Positions 17,247 to 25,198 of a stretch of DNA of 64,000 nucleotides are shown here, piece after piece. The notes beneath the pieces were generated by a model. The model was given only the letters and a program-made list of their open reading frames with translations. It was not told the origin of the DNA and did not search any database. A program made the position numbers and the translations under genes. Within the stretch, counting starts at the first letter, position 1; every line of letters begins with the position of its first letter. Source of the DNA: Chitinophagaceae bacterium (lineage in GTDB: Bacteria > Bacteroidota > Bacteroidia > Chitinophagales > Chitinophagaceae); NCBI GenBank assembly GCA_023957575.1, contig JAMLGU010000012.1:18340-82339 (forward strand), in the 5' to 3' direction.

Positions 17247-18293
17247 ATGCAGGAAAATATTTTCAAATACGATCAATTATTTACGCTTGAAAATGAAGCT
17301 AAATTTAATAATTTTCATTTGGCCTATACTACCTATGGAGAAATGAGTCCTGCAAAAGATAACGTTGTCTGGATTTTTCATGCGCTCACTGCCAATAGCA
17401 AGCCGCATGAATGGTGGCCCGAAATGATTGGCGATGATAAAATTTTTGACCCTAAAAGAGATTTTATTATTTGTGTAAATACTCCTGGAAGCTGCTACGG
17501 CAGCATCAGTCCCTTAGATGTGGATGAAAAAACAGGTAAGCCATATTATCATCGTTTTCCTTTTTTTACAACCCGTGATATGATACGATCATACCAATTG
17601 CTGAAGAAGGATCTCGGTATAGAAAAAATAAAAATCGGAATCGGAGGAAGTATGGGCGGACAGCAATTGCTGGAATGGGCAATTGAAGAACCTGATTTGT
17701 TTGAATATATTATACCCATGGCTACTAATGCCATACACTCTGCATGGGGCAAGGCTTTCAATGCTTCTCAGCGGTTAGCCATTGAAGCAGATGCTACCTG
17801 GACAAATGAAAATGAAGATGCGGGTAAAAAGGGATTGGAAGTGGCAAGAAGCATCGGACTTCTATCGTATAGAAATGCTACAGCATATAATAAAACACAG
17901 TCGGAAACTACAGACGAAAAATTAGAAGACTTTAAAAGTGAAAGCTATCAGCGTTATCAGGGTACCAAGTTATCGGCAAGGTTTAATGCATTCAGTTATT
18001 TTGTTTTAAGCAAGAGTATGGACTCGCACAATGTAGGGCGGGGGAGAGGCGGTATTGTTCAGGCGCTTTCGCGAATAAAAGCGAAAACATTAGTGCTGAG
18101 CCTTGAAGGAGATATTTTATTTCCGCCGGATGAACAGGAGTTTCTTGCAGATCATATTAATAATGCACAATTGAAATTAATCAAAACCGATTATGGTCAC
18201 GATGGCTTCCTGCTTGAGTTTGAACAAATAGGTAATGCATTGAGAGAATTTTTAAAGGTAAAAGACATTAATGCTATAAATTACAGTATTTAA
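17247..18293 (+). CDS. metX: Homoserine O-acetyltransferase
   Basis: An alpha/beta-hydrolase-fold enzyme that transfers acetyl from acetyl-CoA to homoserine. The 348-residue protein has the nucleophile elbow GGSMGGQQ (S135), Asp289 in SLEGDILFPP and His318 in DYGHDGFLLE. VNTPGSCYGSISP and the HALTANS oxyanion region are also typical. It lies between metY and homoserine dehydrogenase, so substrate supply, activation and sulfhydrylation are encoded together. A family member could instead be a succinyltransferase; pairing with metY favours acetyl. Confidence 0.94.
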   Translation: MQENIFKYDQLFTLENEAKFNNFHLAYTTYGEMSPAKDNVVWIFHALTANSKPHEWWPEMIGDDKIFDPKRDFIICVNTPGSCYGSISPLDVDEKTGKPYYHRFPFFTTRDMIRSYQLLKKDLGIEKIKIGIGGSMGGQQLLEWAIEEPDLFEYIIPMATNAIHSAWGKAFNASQRLAIEADATWTNENEDAGKKGLEVARSIGLLSYRNATAYNKTQSETTDEKLEDFKSESYQRYQGTKLSARFNAFSYFVLSKSMDSHNVGRGRGGIVQALSRIKAKTLVLSLEGDILFPPDEQEFLADHINNAQLKLIKTDYGHDGFLLEFEQIGNALREFLKVKDINAINYSI

Positions 18294-18352
18294 AAAAGGA
18301 TAATGATTTGATGACTCTATCAAAATAATTTAAAACAACATAAAGTAAAATT

Positions 18353-19609
18353 ATGAGTAAACATAAAGAACTGATTATTGGAATGTTTGGCTTTGGCGTA
18401 GTAGGCGAAGGACTTTACAGAGTGCTGCAACAAACGCCGTCATTAAAGGCACGAATTAAAAAAGTGTGTATAAAACATCCCGATAAAAAAAGAAGCGCAC
18501 CTCCTGAACTTTTTACCACAGATAAAGATGAAATTCTGAATGATAAAGAAATAAATGTAGTGGTAGAAGTGATTGACGATGCCAATGCTGCATTTGAAAT
18601 TGTAAAAACGGCATTGAAAAATAAAAAGGAAGCAGTAAGTTCCAGCAAAAAAATGATTGCGGAACACCTGCAGGAACTGCTTGATCTGCAACAGAAAACG
18701 GGCAGATCATTCTTGTACGAATCTTCTGCTTGTGCATCCATTCCTGTAATCAGAAATCTGGAAGAATATTATGATAATGATCTGCTTCATAGTATCAGAG
18801 CTATTGTAAATGGCAGCACCAATTTTATTCTTACCAAAATGTTTGATGAAAATCTGGGTTTTAAAGAGGCATTGCTTTTGGCGCAACAATTAGGTTTTGC
18901 CGAAAGCAATCCCAAGTTAGATGTTGAAGGATTTGATGCAGTAAATAAATGGACATTGTTGCTGAATCATGCTTATGGTATTGTAACTTCTCCCGATAAG
19001 ATTTTATTCAACGGTATCCAGAACGTAACCAAATCGGATGCTGGAGTGGCCAAATCTAGAGGACAACAAATCAAATTAGTGGCGCAAGCTAAAAAATTAG
19101 TTCTTGGCGGAGTGGGAGCTTTTGTGCTTCCTCAGTTTGTAACAGCCGAGAGTCCTTTGGCTTTTGTTAAAAACGAATATAATGGAGTGGTTATAGAAAG
19201 TGGTTTTGCAGATCAGCAATTTTTCTATGGCAAAGGCGCCGGCAGTTTCCCAACTGCTTCCGCAGTTTTGAGTGATATTTCAGCCTTGCGATATGGTTAT
19301 AAATATGAGTACAAAAAATTGTATCATCACACACCGCATGTCATCAATGATGAAATATATTTGAAAGTGTATGTCAGCTTTAATCAGTTGAACGATATTC
19401 CAAAGGATGATTTTGAGTGGATAGAGCAATGGCACGCACAGGAAGACCGCAAATATTTGTCGGGAGTGATTAGCCTTAAAAAACTGAAAGAAAGTTCATG
19501 GTGGAAAGAAAACGGCACTTCTTTAATTCTAGAACCTGATCCGATTATTGAAAATATTGAAGAAAGAAGGTTGAAGAAGAAAAGCTTAGAACTGGCGGGA
19601 TTGCAGTAG
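18353..19609 (+). CDS. hom: Homoserine dehydrogenase
   Basis: It reduces aspartate semialdehyde to homoserine. The 418-residue protein starts with an NAD(P)-binding GMFGFGVVGEGL motif. The substrate domain follows with SSKKMIAEH, NGSTNFILTKM and the signature AESNPKLDVEGFDAVNKW. Residues after about 330 form a C-terminal extension (IYLKVYVSF and on) that fits an ACT-like regulatory domain, though I am unsure of that. It lies 59 nt after metX and completes a metY-metX-hom unit. There is no fused aspartokinase domain. Confidence 0.92.
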   Translation: MSKHKELIIGMFGFGVVGEGLYRVLQQTPSLKARIKKVCIKHPDKKRSAPPELFTTDKDEILNDKEINVVVEVIDDANAAFEIVKTALKNKKEAVSSSKKMIAEHLQELLDLQQKTGRSFLYESSACASIPVIRNLEEYYDNDLLHSIRAIVNGSTNFILTKMFDENLGFKEALLLAQQLGFAESNPKLDVEGFDAVNKWTLLLNHAYGIVTSPDKILFNGIQNVTKSDAGVAKSRGQQIKLVAQAKKLVLGGVGAFVLPQFVTAESPLAFVKNEYNGVVIESGFADQQFFYGKGAGSFPTASAVLSDISALRYGYKYEYKKLYHHTPHVINDEIYLKVYVSFNQLNDIPKDDFEWIEQWHAQEDRKYLSGVISLKKLKESSWWKENGTSLILEPDPIIENIEERRLKKKSLELAGLQ

Positions 19610-19619
19610 AGAGTTGTTA

Positions 19620-19670
19620 GGTTAAGGCTGAGGTTAAGATTAAGGTTGAGATTGAGATTGAGGAGTTGCA
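19620..19670 (+). repeat. Degenerate GRTTRA hexamer array after hom
   Basis: About eight imperfect units of GGTTAA/GGTTGA/GATTGA in tandem directly after the hom stop codon. The same unit recurs at 37235, 57855 and 61382, always in this orientation. Confidence 0.75.
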
Positions 19671-19854
19671 CCATCTATTAATACCGATAAAAGCAATTTG
19701 TTGTAATTCTCAGGCTCGAATAATTTAGAATACATGAGAGATATTATACTCTTACTGGGAAAGAAATGACCCTGATTCGAAGATACAACATAAGGAATAA
19801 AAAGACGACAAATTTGTAAGAAAAAAAGAGTGATTCAAATATTTAGTTATTAGC
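19671..19854. other. Gene-free stretch between hom and the rhamnosidase promoter
   Basis: AT-rich sequence with no open frame, hairpin or repeat that I could recognise. The promoter of the rhamnosidase gene begins directly after it. Confidence 0.4.
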
Positions 19855-19883
19855 TTTGAATATCGGATAGATAAATATTTTTG
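19855..19883 (+). promoter_or_regulatory. Promoter of the rhamnosidase gene
   Basis: TTTG at 19855-19858 and TATTTTTG at 19876-19883, 17 nt apart, match the Bacteroidota promoter consensus. The leader to ATG 19923 is about 33 nt. Confidence 0.65.
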
Positions 19884-19922
19884 TTTCGAAATTGATTGCA
19901 TTATTTAAATCAAATATTTGCC

Positions 19923-22613
19923 ATGCGTTCTTTTTTTCTTCTGTTTCTTTTGTTTTTGGGGATAATTTCTCCGGCCCAGATTTCAGTAAATAATTTATTA
20001 ACTGAAAATCTGAAAGAGCCGTTGGGATTGGGTGTACCTCATCCCCGGTTTAGCTGGCAATTACATTCAGATGCACGAAATGTAATGCAGACAGCCTATG
20101 AAATTAAACTGATATCAGATAAAAAATCGGTATGGAACTCGGGAAAAGTATTTTCGGATGCTTCTGTTTATGTTGATTATAAAGGAAGCCCGCTTTTGTC
20201 TGATACAAAATATAGCTGGCAGGTAAGAGTTTGGGACAATAAAGGTAAGGCATCATCCTGGAGCGCTCCTGCTGGTTTTCAAACCGGACTGTTTCAAACA
20301 ACCGAATGGACTGCAAAGTGGATAGAACCCGTAACCGAATTGAGTAATGAAATGCCTTGCCCTTTATTCAGAAGAGAATTTGACCTCAGAAAAAAAATAA
20401 AATCTGCCACTGCCTATATCACAGCACATGGCATTTATGAAGCTTTTCTCAATGGTAAAAGAATTGGTGATCTATGGCTTGCTCCGGGCTGGACTTCCTA
20501 CAATAAAAGGCTTCAATATCAGGCTTATGATGTAACGGAACTGTTGCAAAATGGTCAGAATGTCATTGGCGTAATTCTGGGTAATGGCTGGTACCGTAGT
20601 GTTCTCGGATGGCGAAACAATGGTAATATTTATGGAAAATACTTAGGATTATTATTGCAAATCAATATTAAATATTCTGATGGTTCAAGTGAACAGGTGG
20701 TTACTGACGAAAACTGGAAATCATCTACCGGTGAAATTATCTTTTCACAGGTGTATGATGGAGAAATTATTGATGCATCAAAAGAAAAGACCGGATGGAA
20801 AACAATTGGTTATGATGATAGAGATTGGGAAAAAGTAAAAGTGGCTGACTATTCAAAAAATAATATCATCGCTACGGTGAACGAACCGGTTAAAAAACAT
20901 GAAACTTTCAAGCCTCTGAAAGTAATCACAACTCCTAAAGGAGAAAAAGTTATTGATTTTGGCCAGAACCTTGTTGGTTGGGTGGTGGTAAAACTGAGAG
21001 GCAAGAAAGGAGATGCCGTTACCATTTCTCATGCCGAAGTATTGGACAAAAAAGGTAATTTTTATACTGAAAATCTTCGTGCAGCCAAAGCTCAGATGAA
21101 ATATATTTTGAAAGGGGAGGCGGAAGAAACTTTTCACCCGCATTTTTCATGGATGGGTTTCAGGTTTATTAAGGTAGATGGCTATACCGGTGATCTGAAT
21201 CCGAATGATTTTGAAGCGGTCGCTCTGTATTCAGCCATGGAGACAACGGGTATATTTTCTTCCTCCAATAAAATGGTCAATCAACTTCAACATAACATTC
21301 AATGGGGACAAAAAGGCAATTTTCTGGATGTGCCTACTGATTGTCCGCAGCGTGATGAACGGCTTGGATGGACGGGAGATGCACAGGCTTTTGCACGCAC
21401 AGCTGCTTTCAATATGAATGTGAATAATTTTTTTGCAAAATGGCTGCAGGATCTCGAAGCCGATCAGATTGACGGACTGGTGCCTCATGTTATTCCTAAT
21501 GTGCTGGGCAAAGGGGGCAATAGCGCCGGCTGGGCCGATGCGGCAACTATTATTCCCTGGACAATGTACCTCGCCTACGGCGACAAACAACTTTTGCATA
21601 ACCAGTACAGCAGTATGAAAACTTTTGTGGAAAGTGTTAGACGCACTACCAAAAACGATTTGTGGAATACCGGTTTTCACTATGGCGACTGGTTGTTTTA
21701 TCGCCCCTTTGACGATAATGATGGCAGAAGCGCAGTTACCGATAAATATCTGATTGCTCAATGCTTTTATGCCAACTCTGTGCAAATGTTGGTTAATGCA
21801 GCAACAGTTTTAGAAAAGCAAAATGATGTAATCGAGTATAGTGATTTATTGAAGAGGATTAAAACGGCATTCAATAAAGAATATGTAACCTCCACCGGCC
21901 GTCTGGTCTCTGGTACGCAAACGGCATATACCCTGGCATTGCAGTTTGACATGCTGCCCGAATCGTTGCAAAAACAAGCCGCCGAAAGGTTGGTTGAAAA
22001 TATAAAAAATTATAACACGCACCTGACTACCGGATTTTTGGGAACACCCTATTTGTGCCACGTACTTACAAGATTTGGATATGACAGTGTCGCATACAAA
22101 CTATTGTTGAGGGATGACTATCCTTCCTGGTTGTATCCTGTCAAGATGGGCGCAACCACTATTTGGGAGCGCTGGGATGGTATGAAGCCCGACAGCAGTT
22201 TTCAAACGCCGGGTATGAACTCTTTTAACCACTATGCCTATGGCGCCATAGGTGATTGGTTGTATCGGCGAATGGCTGGAATAGATACTTATGAGGATGG
22301 TCCGGGCTATAAACACATAAAAATTCAACCGCATATTGACACTAATTTTTCCAATGCGACAGCTAGTTTAAAAACTTATTATGGTATGGTGAAAAGTGGT
22401 TGGTCGGTAGATAGTACAAAACTGAAACTGAAAGTTGAAATTCCGGCGAATACCAGAGCAACTGTTTTTATTCCGGCAAAGGATGAAAAACTAATTACCG
22501 AAAACGGTAAACCGCTTCTTTCTACATCTGAAATTAAAATATTGCGAAAAGAAGACGATTATGTAGTAATCACGATTGGTTCAGGAAGTTATAGTTTTGA
22601 AATAGTCAGGTAA
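19923..22613 (+). CDS. Secreted alpha-L-rhamnosidase, GH78
   Basis: The product (896 residues) has a signal peptide (MRSFFLLFLLFLGIISPAQ) and the GH78 layout: an N-terminal Ig-like module (FSWQL...YSWQVRVWD), carbohydrate-binding-like beta domains (AYITAHGIYEAFLNGKRIGD), an (alpha/alpha)6 barrel and a C-terminal beta domain. The catalytic region shows TDCPQRDERLGWTGD (D473, R477, D478, E479) and TTIWERWDG (E749), both conserved in the family. It removes terminal alpha-L-rhamnose from glycans or glycosides. ATG 19923 is preferred over the upstream TTG because it begins the signal peptide. No SusC/D pair lies nearby, so this is not a full polysaccharide utilisation locus. Confidence 0.93.
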   Translation: MRSFFLLFLLFLGIISPAQISVNNLLTENLKEPLGLGVPHPRFSWQLHSDARNVMQTAYEIKLISDKKSVWNSGKVFSDASVYVDYKGSPLLSDTKYSWQVRVWDNKGKASSWSAPAGFQTGLFQTTEWTAKWIEPVTELSNEMPCPLFRREFDLRKKIKSATAYITAHGIYEAFLNGKRIGDLWLAPGWTSYNKRLQYQAYDVTELLQNGQNVIGVILGNGWYRSVLGWRNNGNIYGKYLGLLLQINIKYSDGSSEQVVTDENWKSSTGEIIFSQVYDGEIIDASKEKTGWKTIGYDDRDWEKVKVADYSKNNIIATVNEPVKKHETFKPLKVITTPKGEKVIDFGQNLVGWVVVKLRGKKGDAVTISHAEVLDKKGNFYTENLRAAKAQMKYILKGEAEETFHPHFSWMGFRFIKVDGYTGDLNPNDFEAVALYSAMETTGIFSSSNKMVNQLQHNIQWGQKGNFLDVPTDCPQRDERLGWTGDAQAFARTAAFNMNVNNFFAKWLQDLEADQIDGLVPHVIPNVLGKGGNSAGWADAATIIPWTMYLAYGDKQLLHNQYSSMKTFVESVRRTTKNDLWNTGFHYGDWLFYRPFDDNDGRSAVTDKYLIAQCFYANSVQMLVNAATVLEKQNDVIEYSDLLKRIKTAFNKEYVTSTGRLVSGTQTAYTLALQFDMLPESLQKQAAERLVENIKNYNTHLTTGFLGTPYLCHVLTRFGYDSVAYKLLLRDDYPSWLYPVKMGATTIWERWDGMKPDSSFQTPGMNSFNHYAYGAIGDWLYRRMAGIDTYEDGPGYKHIKIQPHIDTNFSNATASLKTYYGMVKSGWSVDSTKLKLKVEIPANTRATVFIPAKDEKLITENGKPLLSTSEIKILRKEDDYVVITIGSGSYSFEIVR

Positions 22614-22663
22614 AACAAATTGCCGATAAACAAATTGTATTTACCCGACATTCTTTTCAGACA

Positions 22664-22690
22664 TTGATTGATCTGAATTGAATCAATCAA
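22664..22690. terminator. Possible bidirectional terminator hairpin
   Basis: TTGATTGAT pairs perfectly with ATCAATCAA around a nine-base loop between two convergent genes. No T-run follows on either side, so it is only a weak candidate. Confidence 0.3.
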
Positions 22691-22725
22691 AATTATCTGT
22701 TATCATCAAGCTTTTATGGATTATC

Positions 22726-23184
22726 TCAAAACCAGCCTCTGCTTGCGCCAACTGCTCTAAATGGCCAGGGAATAGCTGCCAGTATAATGATTAATGCAAT
22801 CGCATAATAAAGAACCGTTTTACGATGTTTTTTGGCATCCGGTATATTTTTCTTTGCAAAAGATTTTCCGATATGCACCAAAATAATCGCAATGATCATC
22901 ATAGTGATATGTTCTACTGCAAAAAATCGAGCCACAGGGTCTTTCATTACAGCGCCCATTCCCGAATCTAAGATTGTCTGAAGACCGAATCTTCCGGTGA
23001 ACCATTGTACCAGACCGATCAGCAGCATCAGGTCGCAGGCGATCATCAGGTAAAGCCCTGTTTTTTTATGACCTTCGGTAAAAGGTTTGTTGCCTGCCCC
23101 AAGGCTTTTAAAAATTGCAATCAGCAATAACAATAAAATAATCCATCTCAATAAACTGTGTGTGTGCAATAATCCGGTTTCCAT
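22726..23184 (-). CDS. Four-helix membrane protein of unknown function
   Basis: The 152-residue protein has four hydrophobic helices (about 10-27, 45-65, 85-105 and 125-142). Histidines lie in or near the membrane segments: HTHSLLRW at the N-terminus, VEHITMM and LVHIGKS. This recalls small cytochrome b-like proteins, but no haem motif can be confirmed. It ends in FRAVGASRGWF. Homologues with this pattern are widespread and unnamed in Bacteroidota as far as I recall. A heptamer array lies immediately upstream of its start. Function not assigned. Confidence 0.7.
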   Translation of the reverse strand: METGLLHTHSLLRWIILLLLLIAIFKSLGAGNKPFTEGHKKTGLYLMIACDLMLLIGLVQWFTGRFGLQTILDSGMGAVMKDPVARFFAVEHITMMIIAIILVHIGKSFAKKNIPDAKKHRKTVLYYAIALIIILAAIPWPFRAVGASRGWF

Positions 23185-23186
23185 TA

Positions 23187-23274
23187 ATTTAGATTTTAGA
23201 TGTTAGATTTTAGATTTTAGACGTTAGATGTTAGATATTAGATTTTAGATATTAGATATTAGATGTTAGATTTA
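23187..23274. repeat. TTAGATN tandem array
   Basis: About twelve imperfect copies of a six- to seven-base unit (TTAGATG, TTAGATT, TTAGATA) immediately upstream of the start codon at 23184. It occupies the place where the promoter of that gene would be expected. Confidence 0.8.
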
Positions 23275-23328
23275 ATCAATGGTCTGTTATCTCTTTATCT
23301 AAAGTATTGTTTTAAAAAATATAGTTTT

Positions 23329-24405
23329 TTATTCTGCCCATTCGGCCAGAAATACATTGGTATCGTGGGTGCCGCCGTTGTTTCGGTTGCTGCTGAACAG
23401 TATTTTTTTACCATCCGGCGAAAACATTGGAAATGCATCAAAACCTTTGTCTCTACTTACTTTCTGCAGATTGCTGCCGTCCCCGTTCATGATGTACATG
23501 TTAAACGGAAAGCCTCTTTTGTATTCGTGGTTGGAAGCAAAAATAATTCGTTTGCTGTCGGGCATAAACACCGGCGCCCAGTTGGCCTGACCTAAGTGGG
23601 TAATTTGTTGCTGATTGCTTCCATCTGCATTAGCAGTCCATACTTCCATATTGGTAGGCGCCACCAAACCTTCGGCCAGCAATTCTTTATACTCTTTTAT
23701 TTCGGTCTCTGTTTTCGGTCTGGAAGCGCGCCAGATGATTTTTTTACCATCGGGGCTAAACCACGCGCCGCCATCATAACCCAATGCATCGGTGATTCTT
23801 TTTTCCTTGCCTGTTTTCAGGTTCATGATGTACAAATCTATGTCGCCGTCTTTTGTGCTGGTATAAATCATTTTTTTGCCATCCGGTGACAGTGTGGCTT
23901 CGGCATCATAACCTTTGGAATGGGTTAGCTGCTTCACAATTTTTCCGTTCAGGTCAGTCATAAATATATCGTAGCTGCTGTACAGCGGCCATATATATTT
24001 ATTGCCGTATTTCGAACGGTCAGGTACAGGCGGACATTCATCGCCTCCCAGATGGGTGCTGGCATAAATAATGTGTTTGCCGTCTTTGGTAAAGAATGCA
24101 CAAGTGGTGCGACCCTTTCCGGTGCTTACCAATTTGTAGGTAAATGCTTCACCTTTTTTGGGAACTTTTCCCACAAAAATCTGATCACAAGGGATGCCGT
24201 CTTTGGCGCTTGTTCTCTGAAAAACGATATACTTACTGTCAAAACTCCAGTAAGCTTCGGCATTATCGCCTCCAAAAGTAAGTTGCTGAATGTTTTTGAA
24301 ATGCTTTTCATCCGGATAAAGAATAGTATCCTTTATGACAACCGTTGCCTTTGAAAAGCTTTGAATAAAAAGAAATACTGCCAGTAAAAATGATAATTTC
24401 CTCAT
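23329..24405 (-). CDS. Secreted TolB-like beta-propeller protein (PD40 repeats)
   Basis: After a signal peptide (MRKLSFLLAVFLFIQSFS) the 358-residue protein consists of WD40-like PD40 repeats: FSPDGKKIIWRAS, LSPDGKKMIYTST, FMPDSKRIIFASN and MFSPDGKKILFSS. Between repeats lie the typical DLNGKIVKQLTH, MNLKTGKEKRIT and NGDGSNLQKVS segments. It should fold as a six-bladed propeller in the periplasm. It is related to TolB but lacks the TolB N-terminal domain, and no tol-pal genes lie nearby, so a role in the Tol system is doubtful. Partner unknown. Confidence 0.85.
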   Translation of the reverse strand: MRKLSFLLAVFLFIQSFSKATVVIKDTILYPDEKHFKNIQQLTFGGDNAEAYWSFDSKYIVFQRTSAKDGIPCDQIFVGKVPKKGEAFTYKLVSTGKGRTTCAFFTKDGKHIIYASTHLGGDECPPVPDRSKYGNKYIWPLYSSYDIFMTDLNGKIVKQLTHSKGYDAEATLSPDGKKMIYTSTKDGDIDLYIMNLKTGKEKRITDALGYDGGAWFSPDGKKIIWRASRPKTETEIKEYKELLAEGLVAPTNMEVWTANADGSNQQQITHLGQANWAPVFMPDSKRIIFASNHEYKRGFPFNMYIMNGDGSNLQKVSRDKGFDAFPMFSPDGKKILFSSNRNNGGTHDTNVFLAEWAE

Positions 24406-24425
24406 TATTAAATAACTAATTCCTG

Positions 24426-24433
24426 CAAATGTA
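24426..24433 (-). promoter_or_regulatory. -7 element of the TolB-like gene
   Basis: On the minus strand TACATTTG fits TAnnTTTG exactly, about 20 nt before the ATG at 24405. No convincing -33 box was found. Confidence 0.5.
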
Positions 24434-24673
24434 GGTACTGCAATGGGTATAATTGTAATAATTCGGTCAAAACTTCTGCAATTCGGCTAATTCCTATTTT
24501 GAGGTGCTATTATAAAAAAAATCCGTTAGCATCCTCTGCTCGTCCGGTTAGCTACCATTATTTGAAAAGTGTAAATTTTTACTCAGTAAGCATTTCATTC
24601 CTACTTTTTGCCTCCGCAGCGATAATAATCGGCAAGCGGCGATCATGCGAAGCGTTATCGTGCGAAGCCAAAC

Positions 24674-24836
24674 GGCCTTGATGCCTGAGCGTAAAAAAAA
24701 TGAATGTAGTGAAGCGTTAAAAAATGCCTGCTGTTTGAGCGCAGAAACGCTGACTTTATCAAACGCAGGCGCGAAGCGAGTTCAGGCATTTTAGCGTAAC
24801 GAAATTCATTTTTAGCTAAGTCATCACAGCCTTGAT
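24674..24836. repeat. Interspersed palindromic repeat, copy 1
   Basis: The left arm (24674-24730: GGCCTTGATG, GCGTAAAAA, ATGAAT, GCGTTAAAAAATGCCTG) is mirrored by the right arm (24782-24836: CAGGCATTTTAGCG, GAAATTCATTTTTAGC, GCCTTGA). The apex carries CTGTTTGAGCGCAG. The same layout and the apex core TGTTTGAGCGC recur at 57676-57829. Confidence 0.7.
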
Positions 24837-24841
24837 TTTTG

Positions 24842-24869
24842 TCAAACTTTTTATCAAGAAAAAGTTTGA
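24842..24869. repeat. Perfect 11-bp hairpin
   Basis: TCAAACTTTTT and AAAAAGTTTGA flank ATCAAG. It follows the palindromic repeat directly, as the related TTACTTTTTTGTATCAAG segment does near 57841. Confidence 0.7.
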
Positions 24870-25198
24870 AAACAAGCATACATTCTTTCATTCCTGCTTT
24901 TTGTCTCCGCAGCCGGCGGGCTGCGTGGCTGCACCGGTGCTGAATTTGCTTCTTCTCGCTTTCTGCGAGATGCCGCTTACGCGGTACCGAACCAAAATAG
25001 GCACCTCATGCAGCCACTGTTAAAAATCGGAATAAGCATTGTTCGAACAAAATTTGCTTAGCACCTCAAGAAAAGAATTAGCCTGCCGTTCGTTGAAACG
25101 ATTATTTTCCCGTTTATCAAAATGAATTTTAAGAAAGTGTAGAATTGATTTATTTTTATATGTCAATCATCATTTGCTAAATTTAATAATCACAAAAC

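Larger units (their letters stand above)
24485..25083. repeat. 599-bp element with 25-bp terminal inverted repeats
   Basis: GGCTAATTC...TGAGGTGCTA at 24485-24509 recurs inverted at 25059-25083, 22 of 25 bases matching. Inside are a long imperfect palindrome (24674-24836), an 11-bp perfect hairpin (24842-24869), and a direct repeat of CATTCCTRCTTTTTGYCTCCGCAG near 24589 and 24889. There is no coding gene, so it resembles a MITE or other non-autonomous repeat. I saw no clear target duplication. Small open frames inside it look like by-products of the repeat. Confidence 0.65.

Noticed and set aside
21231..21785. 184-codon minus-strand frame inside the rhamnosidase gene
   Set aside because: It is antisense to conserved GH78 catalytic sequence and has no start signals or recognisable motif.
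22726..23184. Naming the four-helix membrane protein a cytochrome b561
   Set aside because: Histidines are present, but their spacing does not clearly match the haem-ligand pattern.
24655..25023. Small open frames within the 599-bp element
   Set aside because: They follow the palindrome and repeat sequences and show no protein-like features, so they look like by-products of the repeat.
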